Part shown: piece by piece, positions 25,476-31,374 of the stretch
Position numbering within the stretch: the first letter of the stretch is position 1
Layout: every line of letters begins with the position of its first letter
Source of the DNA: Pseudomonadota bacterium
GTDB taxonomy: Bacteria > Pseudomonadota > Gammaproteobacteria > Burkholderiales > Burkholderiaceae_B
Direction of reading: 5' to 3'
NCBI GenBank assembly: GCA_023427085.1
Contig: JAEZBO010000020.1
Span: 1 to 31,374 of the forward strand
DNA: 31,374 bases
Translations under genes and position numbers: made by a program
Notes under the pieces: model-generated
What the model was told of the DNA's origin: nothing
Database searches by the model: none
Seen by the model: the letters and a program-made list of their open reading frames with translations, nothing else

Positions 25476-26239
25476 ACCCAGCCGCGCAGCCGGTAGACCA
25501 TCAGCCCGACGTATTCCTTGATGATCGAGCGGCTGGCATCCATGGTGCGCATGTCCGGCCACCATTTTTTCAAGAGCGGATTCCGCGGCTCGACGATCTG
25601 CGGCGCCACCGGCGCGGCCGTCACCGCGATGCCCTGCTTGCGAAACGCCGCCATCGCGCGCGGCATGTGCAGCGCCGAGGTCACCAGCAGCACGGTGCGG
25701 ATGTTATGGTCGCGCAGTTGGGTTTCGCTCAGCGCGGCGTTCTCGTAGGTGGTGCGGCTGGCGTTTTCTAGGATCAGCGCCGTCTCGGGCACGCCCAGTT
25801 GCTGCAGGCCGTGCGCCATGCCCTGGGCCTCGCTGACGTCGCCCTCCAGCGCGCCGCCCGACAATACGATGCGCGGCGCGCGCTGGGCCTTGTAGAGTTC
25901 GGCGGCGCGGTCGATGCGGGCCACCGCGGTCTGGCGGTCGTATTCTTCGAACCAGTTGGCGCGGTTGTTGGCGGTATTGCCGCCCAGCACCACGATGCTG
26001 TCGGCCACCGGCATGCGTTCGGCCGGAAGATAAGCGTAATTGCGCTCGAGCGCACCGCCCAGCCACAGCGACGTGCCGGGCATCGACCAGGCCAGTGGCC
26101 ACGTGATGCCGGCCACGAATACCAGCGCCGCGACACGGCGGCAGCGCAGCAGCGCGAACACGACGGCGACCACCAGCATCGCCACGCCTAGGTTCAGGGG
26201 GATCACCAATGAGGTCAGCAAGCTGGAGATCGAGGGCAT
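25472..26239 (-). CDS. elyC: YdcF/ElyC-family membrane protein (DUF218)
   Basis: The 255-residue protein has two N-terminal membrane helices (about 8-30 and 36-53) and a DUF218 domain. Motifs are ADSIVVLGGNTANNR, APRIVLSGGALEGDVSEAQGMAHGL, ENASRTTYENAALS and LLVTSALHMPRAMAAFRKQGI, the conserved Gly, Glu and His residues of the family. E. coli ElyC (259 residues) has the same layout and affects peptidoglycan/undecaprenyl-phosphate-dependent envelope assembly; SanA/YdcF are alternatives. The symbol is by best architectural match. The start ATG at 26239 is 70 bp from a decayed coding stretch. It is co-translated with the YkgJ-like gene. Confidence 0.8.
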   Translation of the reverse strand: MPSISSLLTSLVIPLNLGVAMLVVAVVFALLRCRRVAALVFVAGITWPLAWSMPGTSLWLGGALERNYAYLPAERMPVADSIVVLGGNTANNRANWFEEYDRQTAVARIDRAAELYKAQRAPRIVLSGGALEGDVSEAQGMAHGLQQLGVPETALILENASRTTYENAALSETQLRDHNIRTVLLVTSALHMPRAMAAFRKQGIAVTAAPVAPQIVEPRNPLLKKWWPDMRTMDASRSIIKEYVGLMVYRLRGWV

Positions 26240-26308
26240 CGCGGTTCGGATCTGGGAGAGTAGGGAGGTGTGAGTCTATCGGATTGCGAGGCAGGCACGG
26301 GGTGCTGG

Positions 26309-26416
26309 CTACGTACGTCCCCACCCGAATACAGTTTCGTCTGGGTCGATCCGCTGCGGCATCAGTCCGCTAACTGCGCTGCGCATCAACAACTTGCGTT
26401 GGACGTCGGGCTCGAA
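26309..26416 (-). pseudogene. Probable coding remnant after the GT9 gene
   Basis: Immediately downstream of the GT9 stop and in the same frame lie 35 sense codons ending in TAG. The peptide includes MPQRIDPDETVFGWGRT, which looks like real protein rather than GC shadow. The frame after the TAG continues as PAPRACLAIR before another stop. The GWGR element recalls the GWG-x-KP motif of KpsC/LipA-type capsule Kdo-transferases, from memory only. Codon choice (GTT, GGA, ACT, GTA, CAA) is less GC-biased than that of the neighbours. It may be the 5' stump of a deleted envelope glycosyltransferase gene, or a former C-terminal extension. Confidence 0.35.
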
Positions 26417-27433
26417 TCATGAGTTCCCGCCCGGCTGCGCGTCCGCATCCGACCGGGCAGCCGCGTGGCCGATCCGGCTCAGCGCGCCGGCCAATACCTC
26501 AGCCTCGGATGGCCAGGCATTGTCGGTGCCCAGCAGCAGGGCGTCGGCCGACCAGGGTCGGGTGCGGCCCGGCTGGGTCACGCCGAAGATCGTCAATTGC
26601 CGCGCGCCCACCGCGGCCGCCAGATGCGAGACGCCGGAGTCGTTGCAGATCACCAGTGCCGCCCGCCGGGCCAGCGCCGCGTAGGCGCCCAGCGGCAGCG
26701 ACGGCAGTATCTGGGCCGTCGGTGCGTTGTTGGCTGATTCCTGTCGTTCGGCTGCGGGCGGGCAGCTCACCACGGCCAGGCCGCGGTCCTGCAGCGCGCG
26801 CGTCAGGCCGTCGAACTGCGGCCAGACCTTGACCCGGCCCTTGTGCAGGCCGGTCGCGGTCGGCGCGATCAGCACGAACGGCCGGTGCGCCAGGTCGGCT
26901 TGCGCCAGCGCCTGCTGCGCCTGCTCGTGATCGGTCGGCAGCAGCGGCAAGCCCAGCTGCGCGGGGGGCGTGGCCGGTCCCGGGTCCAGTCCCCACTGGG
27001 CCAGCACCGCGCGCGTCAAGGCATACCAGGACTCGACCGCATGCAGCGGCTGATCCGGCTTGGGCTGCGGCCAGCGCAACAGCAGCGACCGCCCGTCGTC
27101 GCGGTAGCCGCCGCAGCGCAAGCCCGCCAGCCGGAACACCGCCGCGCTCGACAGCGAGTCGGGCAGCAGCAGGCCGGCCGCCTGGCTGGCGCCGACGCCG
27201 GTCTGCGCCAGCGCGTCGGCCACCGCCCGGCGATCGGCGCCAAAGCGTCCGCTCATCGGCACGATGCCGGCCAGCGGCAGCGCGTGCAGCAGTCCGCGTG
27301 CCCAGGGACGGGCGCAGACCGTGACAGGCAGGCCGGTGGCCAGCAGCAGGTTCAGGCTGGGCAGGCTCATGCAGACGTCGCCGATCCAGTTGGGCAGGCG
27401 CACGAATAGGTGGCGGGGCGGGGCGTCGTTCAC
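26417..27433 (-). CDS. Glycosyltransferase family 9 (ADP-heptose:LPS heptosyltransferase-like)
   Basis: This GT-B transferase of 338 residues resembles WaaF/WaaC. The N-terminal HLFVRLPNWIGDVCMSLPSL is the acceptor-domain hallmark (NWIGD). The C-terminal half has FVLIAPTATGLHKGRVKVWPQF with the lysine-containing loop, VICNDSGVSHLAAAVGARQLTIFG for nucleotide binding, and TQPGRTRPW. It would transfer a heptose or related sugar to the LPS core on the cytoplasmic face. The start GTG at 27433 is chosen because homology begins directly after it; the frame extends to 27550 but that part overlaps the msbA promoter. No clear ribosome site is seen. It is divergent from msbA. Confidence 0.85.
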   Translation of the reverse strand: MNDAPPRHLFVRLPNWIGDVCMSLPSLNLLLATGLPVTVCARPWARGLLHALPLAGIVPMSGRFGADRRAVADALAQTGVGASQAAGLLLPDSLSSAAVFRLAGLRCGGYRDDGRSLLLRWPQPKPDQPLHAVESWYALTRAVLAQWGLDPGPATPPAQLGLPLLPTDHEQAQQALAQADLAHRPFVLIAPTATGLHKGRVKVWPQFDGLTRALQDRGLAVVSCPPAAERQESANNAPTAQILPSLPLGAYAALARRAALVICNDSGVSHLAAAVGARQLTIFGVTQPGRTRPWSADALLLGTDNAWPSEAEVLAGALSRIGHAAARSDADAQPGGNS

Positions 27434-27535
27434 GCGATGCAGGTGCGGCTCGGGCACGAAGTGGGGATCGGCGAGATGATAAACAACAAATCCCGCTGTT
27501 CGTGGTCCTGCACGGACGCGTTGGGGGGCTGTGGT

Positions 27536-27541
27536 TACAAT
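27536..27541 (+). promoter_or_regulatory. Candidate -10 element of msbA
   Basis: TACAAT lies 34 bp before the msbA ATG. A partial -35 (CGGACG at 27513-27518) stands 17 bp upstream. The predicted start site, near 27548, falls inside an 18-bp palindrome. Confidence 0.45.
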
Positions 27542-27542
27542 C

Positions 27543-27560
27543 CCAAGCAATATTGCTTGG
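27543..27560. promoter_or_regulatory. Perfect 18-bp palindrome at the predicted msbA transcription start
   Basis: CCAAGCAATATTGCTTGG is identical to its reverse complement over all 18 bases. It begins two bases after the -10 hexamer and covers the predicted first transcribed bases. This placement is that of a repressor operator blocking RNA polymerase; as RNA it could fold only in part. The A/T-rich centre stands out from the GC-rich surroundings. Confidence 0.5.
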
Positions 27561-27575
27561 ATTCGAGTCGCATTT

Positions 27576-29351
27576 ATGTCTGCAGCGTCACCTCGTTATT
27601 CCGTTGGATCGGAACCCGTCAAGTTTGACCTTTGGCGGCGTATCTACTCCCGCGTCGGCAATTATTGGAAGGGGCTGCTGCTGGCCATTCTGCTGATGGC
27701 GGGGGCCGCGGCCACCCAGCCCACGCTGGCCGTCATCATGCAGCCGCTGCTGGACCAGGGCTTTTCCGGCACCAAGCCGCATTACGTCTGGACCATCCCG
27801 GCGGCGGTGGTCGGCCTGATCTTCCTGCGCGGTCTGTGTAATTTTTTCAGCGACTACCTGTTGGCCTGGGTGGCCAACAATGTCCTGCTGGGCATGCGTG
27901 CCGACATGTTCAAGCGGCTGCTGGGCATGCCGGACGCCGAGTTCAAGCGCGGCGACACCGGCCGACTGCTCAACCGCTTCACCATCGACGCCGGCAACGT
28001 CACCGGCTACGCCACCGAGGTGATCACCGTGCTGGTGCGCGAGACGCTGGTCGTGATCGCGCTGATCGTGGTGCTGCTGTACATGTCGTGGATGTTGACG
28101 CTGATCATCCTGGTCATGCTGCCGATGTCGGTGCTGGTCGCGCGCAGTTTCATCAAGCGCCTGCGCCGCATCAACCGCGAAACCGTCAATATGAACGCCG
28201 AACTCACCCGAGTGGTCGGCGAGAGCATCGACGGCCAGCGTGTGGTCAAGCTGTTCGACGGCTACGAAAACGAGTCCAAGCGTTTCGGTTATGTCAGTTC
28301 GCGCCTGCGTCGCTTCGCGATGCGCTCGGCGACGGCGGACGCGGCGATGACGCCGCTGACGCAGGTCTGCATCTCGATTTCGGTCGCGGCCGTCATCGCG
28401 GTCGCGCTGAGCCAGGCCAACGAGGGCAATCTCACGGTCGGCAGCTTTGCCGCGTTCATGGCCGCGCTCGCGCAGATCTTCGATCCGATCAAGCGCCTGA
28501 CCAACGTGGCCAGCAAGATGCAGAAGATGCTGGTGGCCGCCGAAAGCGTCTTCACGCTGATCGACGAGAAGTCCGAAACCGATGAGGGCAAGCAGACGCT
28601 GACGCCGCCGGTGCGTGGCAAGATCGAGTTCCGCGACGTCAGCCATCGTTTCGAGGACGCCGATCGCGACACGCTGGACGCGGTCTCGATTACCGTCGAG
28701 CCTGGCCAGACCGTTGCGCTGGTCGGCCGGTCGGGCAGCGGCAAGACCACATTGGTCAACATGATCCCGCGCTTCGTCGATCCCACCGACGGGCAGGTTC
28801 TGATCGATGGCCACGAGATCCGCGACATCAGCCTGCGCAGCCTGCGTTCGCAGTTGTCGCTGGTGAGCCAGGACGTCGTGCTGTTCGACGACACGATCTT
28901 TGCCAACGTCGGCTATGGCTCCTTGCACGAGGCCAGTGAACAAGAGGTGCGTGACGCCCTGGCCGCGGCCAATCTGCTGACGTTCGTCGAGTCGCTGCCG
29001 CTGGGGCTGTACACGCCGGTCGGCGAAAACGCGGCGCGCCTGTCTGGCGGGCAACGCCAGCGGCTGGCCATCGCGCGGGCCCTGATCAAGAATTCGCCGA
29101 TCCTGATCCTCGACGAGGCGACTTCGGCGCTGGACAACGAATCCGAGCGGCAGGTGCAATCGTCGCTCGAGCGCCTGATGCAGGGTCGCACGACACTGGT
29201 GATCGCGCATCGCCTGTCGACGGTGCAGAAGGCCGACATCATCGTCGTGCTCGATGGCGGCAAGGTCGTCGAACAGGGCCGGCACGCCGATCTGCTGGCA
29301 CGCGGCGGCCTGTACTCGTCGTTGTACAACATGCAGTTTCGCGAAGACTGA
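27576..29351 (+). CDS. msbA: Lipid A export ATP-binding/permease protein MsbA
   Basis: MsbA is a homodimeric ABC flippase that moves lipid A-core across the inner membrane. The protein has 591 residues (E. coli: 582). A six-helix transmembrane domain comes first (about 25-320; RIYSRVGNYWKGLLLAILLM opens it, and MRADMFKRLLGMPDAEF is a coupling-helix region). The nucleotide-binding domain has Walker A GRSGSGKTT at 384-392, signature LSGGQRQRLAIARAL, Walker B ILILDEATSALD and the switch histidine in VIAHRLSTV. The ATG at 27576 lies downstream of the predicted promoter; the GTG at 27531 lies upstream of it and is rejected. Single-gene unit, convergent with rng. Confidence 0.95.
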   Translation: MSAASPRYSVGSEPVKFDLWRRIYSRVGNYWKGLLLAILLMAGAAATQPTLAVIMQPLLDQGFSGTKPHYVWTIPAAVVGLIFLRGLCNFFSDYLLAWVANNVLLGMRADMFKRLLGMPDAEFKRGDTGRLLNRFTIDAGNVTGYATEVITVLVRETLVVIALIVVLLYMSWMLTLIILVMLPMSVLVARSFIKRLRRINRETVNMNAELTRVVGESIDGQRVVKLFDGYENESKRFGYVSSRLRRFAMRSATADAAMTPLTQVCISISVAAVIAVALSQANEGNLTVGSFAAFMAALAQIFDPIKRLTNVASKMQKMLVAAESVFTLIDEKSETDEGKQTLTPPVRGKIEFRDVSHRFEDADRDTLDAVSITVEPGQTVALVGRSGSGKTTLVNMIPRFVDPTDGQVLIDGHEIRDISLRSLRSQLSLVSQDVVLFDDTIFANVGYGSLHEASEQEVRDALAAANLLTFVESLPLGLYTPVGENAARLSGGQRQRLAIARALIKNSPILILDEATSALDNESERQVQSSLERLMQGRTTLVIAHRLSTVQKADIIVVLDGGKVVEQGRHADLLARGGLYSSLYNMQFRED

Positions 29352-29372
29352 GTCGCGACAGGGCCACCGACC

Positions 29373-29388
29373 GCCCAATCGCTTGGGC
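29373..29388. terminator. Candidate bidirectional terminator between msbA and rng
   Basis: GCCCAA-TCGC-TTGGGC forms a perfect 6-bp stem with a four-base loop in the 56-bp gap between two convergent genes. It is followed by only two T on the plus strand, so termination strength is doubtful. Confidence 0.35.
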
Positions 29389-29407
29389 TTGCCTCCGGGC
29401 AGCCGGG

Positions 29408-30871
29408 CTACATCAGGATCAGGTCGTACTTTTCCTGGGTGTAGGACGCCTCGACCTCGAGCGAGATCGGTTTGCCGACGAAGTCGCCCAGCATCGCCAG
29501 ATGCTGGCTCTCTTCTTCGAGGAACAGGTCGACGACATCCTGCGACGCCAGGATCCGGAATTCGCGCGGATTGAATTGACGCGCTTCGCGCAAGACCTCA
29601 CGCAGGATCTCATAGCAGACAGTGCGCGCCGTACGCACGGTGCCGCGCGCTTCGCAGGTCGGGCACGGCTCGCACAGCTGATGGGCCAGTGAATCGCGGG
29701 TGCGCTTGCGAGTCATCTCGACCAGCCCCAGCTGGGTGAAGCCATTGATCGTCATGCGTGTGCGATCGTTGGCGAGCGCCTTGCGCAGCTCGGCCAACAC
29801 GGTGTCGCGGTGAGCGCTGTCCTCCATGTCGATGAAGTCCAGGATCACGATGCCGCCCAGGTTGCGCAGCCGCAGCTGCCTGGCGATGGCCTGGGCCGCC
29901 TCGAGATTGGTCTTGAAGATGGTGTCGTCGAAATTGCGGCCGCCGACGAATCCGCCGGTGTTGACGTCGACCGTGGTCAAGGCTTCGGTCTGGTCGATGA
30001 TCAGATAACCGCCGGATTTCAGGTCGACCCGGCGCGACAGCGCGCGGGCGATTTCCTCGTCGACGTTGGCGGTGTCGAACAGCGGTCGTTCGCCGCTGTA
30101 GTGGCCGATACGCTCGGCGACCGACGGGGTGTAGACCTTGGCCCATTCGATCATCGAGGCGGCGGTGGTGCGCGAGTCGACCTTGATCTGCCCGGTGCGC
30201 GGACCGGCCATGTCGCGCAATACGCGCTGGGCCAGCGTCAGGTCCCGGTGCAGCACCGACGGCGCCGGTAGGCTGCGGGCCGACGTCTGCACCGACGCCC
30301 ACAGCTTGCGCAGGTATTCGAGATCGGCCGACAGTTCCTCCTCGGTAGCGCCTTCGGCCTGGGTGCGGACGATGAATCCGCCTTTTTCCTCGGCCGGCAC
30401 CAATGCCTGCAGCGTCTCGCGCAGACGATTGCGTTCGGTGTCGCCGTCGATCTTTTGCGAGATGCCGATGTGCGGGTCATGGGGCAGATGGACCAGCATG
30501 CGTCCGGCGATACTGATCTGAGTGGACAGCCTTGCCCCCTTGGAGCCGAGCGGATCCTTGATCACCTGGACCATCAAGGTCTGGCCTTCGAACAGCAGCT
30601 TCTCGATCGGCGTGGTCGTGCCGCCGTGCGAGCGCTCGCTGCGGTTCTCGCGCAGGTCGGCGATATGCATGAACGCGGCGCGTTCCAGCCCGATGTCGAT
30701 GAAGGCGCTTTGCATGCCGGGCAGCACCCGGACCACCCGGCCCAGATGAATGTTGCCCACATGGCCGCGCTGGACGGTGCGTTCGACGTGCAGTTCTTGC
30801 ACGGAGCCCTGCTCGATGACCGCGACGCGAGTCTCGAAGGGCGTGACGTTGATCAGGATGTCTTCTGCCAT
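29408..30871 (-). CDS. rng: Ribonuclease G
   Basis: RNase G is the single-strand endoribonuclease related to the RNase E catalytic half. It matures the 16S rRNA 5' end and turns over some mRNAs. The protein has 487 residues (E. coli: 489). An S1 domain (about 35-125, with HVGNIHLGRVVRVLPGMQSAF) is followed by the RNase H/DNase I-like catalytic core. Magnesium ligands are Asp302 in VDVNTGGF and Asp345 in ILDFIDM; the zinc-link cysteines are Cys403 and Cys406 in CEPCPTC. The start at 30871 (MAEDILINVTP) matches family N-termini; an ATG four codons earlier (30883) is possible. The often adjacent maf gene is not in the window. Confidence 0.95.
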   Translation of the reverse strand: MAEDILINVTPFETRVAVIEQGSVQELHVERTVQRGHVGNIHLGRVVRVLPGMQSAFIDIGLERAAFMHIADLRENRSERSHGGTTTPIEKLLFEGQTLMVQVIKDPLGSKGARLSTQISIAGRMLVHLPHDPHIGISQKIDGDTERNRLRETLQALVPAEEKGGFIVRTQAEGATEEELSADLEYLRKLWASVQTSARSLPAPSVLHRDLTLAQRVLRDMAGPRTGQIKVDSRTTAASMIEWAKVYTPSVAERIGHYSGERPLFDTANVDEEIARALSRRVDLKSGGYLIIDQTEALTTVDVNTGGFVGGRNFDDTIFKTNLEAAQAIARQLRLRNLGGIVILDFIDMEDSAHRDTVLAELRKALANDRTRMTINGFTQLGLVEMTRKRTRDSLAHQLCEPCPTCEARGTVRTARTVCYEILREVLREARQFNPREFRILASQDVVDLFLEEESQHLAMLGDFVGKPISLEVEASYTQEKYDLILM

Positions 30872-31036
30872 GGTGTGCTGCATGATGCGTGAGGGCGGCC
30901 GGTCAGCCTGGGCCCGATGGCTGAATCATGACACCGTTTGAGGTCCTGCTCCATCGGGGGATGGCTATGGCGGTCCATCTGGGTTTCTACCGACCCGCGC
31001 GATGGCCGGCGAAGCGCAGGGGTGTGCTGCCTTATA

Positions 31037-31123
31037 TATAGGGGAGGGATATAGGGGAGGGTCCCCCTTCTTATAAAGGCTGGCCGTATAGGGGAAGAGC
31101 CTCTTCTCATAAAGGGCTGGCCG
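31037..31123 (+). repeat. 37-bp tandem repeat with variant hairpins
   Basis: Two contiguous 37-bp units (31050-31086 and 31087-31123) share TATAGGGGA at the start and ATAAAGG...CTGGCCG at the end. A 13-bp partial copy (31037-31049) precedes them. The variable middles differ yet each can pair: GGGGA-GGG-TCCCC in the first and GAAGA-GCC-TCTTC in the second. There is no spacer, so it is not CRISPR. It lies upstream of rng (on the other strand) and of the promoter at 31257. Confidence 0.65.
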
Positions 31124-31256
31124 CCCGCGTGAAGCCACGGCGTTTCAGGGCCCTGCCGGAGTGCACCGTAATGAGAAGGCGCCCCGCTTTGCCAACGAGT
31201 TACCTGGGCTGCCGATAGAGGATTCTCCAAATAAATCGTCTTTTTTTCCAGTCGAC
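31124..31256. other. Intergenic segment without a recognised gene
   Basis: Together with 30872-31036 this makes up most of the roughly 500-bp gap after rng. The open frames here lack family resemblance and ribosome sites. A small CCATC/GATGG hairpin lies at 30951-30964. The stretch from 31228 to 31248 is A/T-rich and includes a run of seven T, a possible UP element for the promoter that follows. Confidence 0.5.
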
Positions 31257-31286
31257 TTGCACGCCCCAAAAAAGCCGTGCTATAGT
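31257..31286 (+). promoter_or_regulatory. Strong stable-RNA-type promoter at the window edge
   Basis: TTGCAC and TATAGT are separated by 18 bp, preceded by an A/T-rich segment and followed by a C-rich discriminator (TCGCCCCC) of the kind found at ppGpp-sensitive rRNA and tRNA promoters. The predicted start is near 31293-31294. No tRNA or rRNA is recognisable in the 80 bases that remain, so the transcribed gene lies outside the window. Confidence 0.55.
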
Positions 31287-31374
31287 TCGCCCCCTTCGCT
31301 GCTCACGCAACTGAATTGTCATAAATCAGATGCAGGCGGCGGGGCCGAAAGGGTAGTGCAGTGATGGCTTCCGA

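Noticed and set aside
26395..26425. tRNA T-loop-like sequence (GGGCTCGAATC)
   Set aside because: No acceptor stem, anticodon arm or D-arm can be built around it; it spans the end of the GT9 gene.
31037..31123. CRISPR array
   Set aside because: The 37-bp units are directly contiguous with no spacers, there are only two full copies, and no cas gene is present.
30853..31269. 138-codon minus-strand frame in the gap upstream of rng
   Set aside because: It runs through the 37-bp tandem repeat, has no ribosome site or family similarity, and overlaps the rng start.

Overview
The window is a high-GC stretch of a betaproteobacterial chromosome, most likely from Burkholderiales (Alcaligenaceae-like). 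The evidence is the gene content: KdkA Kdo kinase, LpxO, MsbA, bifunctional-type ArgA next to YggX, HrpA with its long C-terminal region, RNase G, and PotFGHI. The strong G/C third-position bias also leaves long antisense shadow frames over most real genes. I see no phage, transposon, plasmid, CRISPR or defence module. This is mostly core genome with an envelope theme, so the interesting signals are mainly regulatory or non-coding.

Layout. 1-2509: the 3' end of an FtsX/YbbP-type ABC permease, a group II truncated haemoglobin and kdkA, overlapping one another. 2567-6959: a polyamine uptake operon, potF-potG-potH-potI, ending with an ArsC-family reductase (yffB), with ATGA stop/start overlaps. 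6924-7646 (minus): yrbL-like kinase-fold protein. 7781-12528: rmuC, aidB-like acyl-CoA dehydrogenase, rpiA, and phoU preceded by a candidate Pho box. 12694-14396 (minus): argA followed by yggX, divergent from hrpA (14506-18345) across a palindromic -10 element. 18622-19869: an MFS exporter, convergent with and slightly overlapping lpxO. 20837-25175: dnaE and a GT32 glycosyltransferase. 25209-27433 (minus): a GT9 heptosyltransferase, a short decayed coding stretch, an ElyC/YdcF-type membrane protein and a small YkgJ-type cysteine protein. 27576-29351: msbA, with a perfect 18-bp palindrome at its predicted transcription start. 29408-30871 (minus): rng. 30872-31374: no convincing gene, but a 37-bp tandem repeat and a strong stable-RNA-like promoter pointing out of the window.

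How the genes work together. Lipid A/LPS functions recur across the window: KdkA phosphorylates Kdo-lipid A, LpxO hydroxylates a lipid A acyl chain, the GT9 and GT32 enzymes add sugars, MsbA flips lipid A-core, and ElyC supports envelope-precursor use. They are scattered rather than in one operon. The rest is polyamine import, DNA replication and repair (DnaE, RmuC, AidB-like), RNA processing (HrpA, RNase G), arginine synthesis, pentose phosphate metabolism and phosphate signalling. No complete undescribed system is evident. The best leads are the 37-bp tandem repeat with different hairpins of similar shape in each copy, the msbA palindrome, the symmetrical argA/hrpA promoter, the phoU Pho box and the coding fossil after the GT9 gene.
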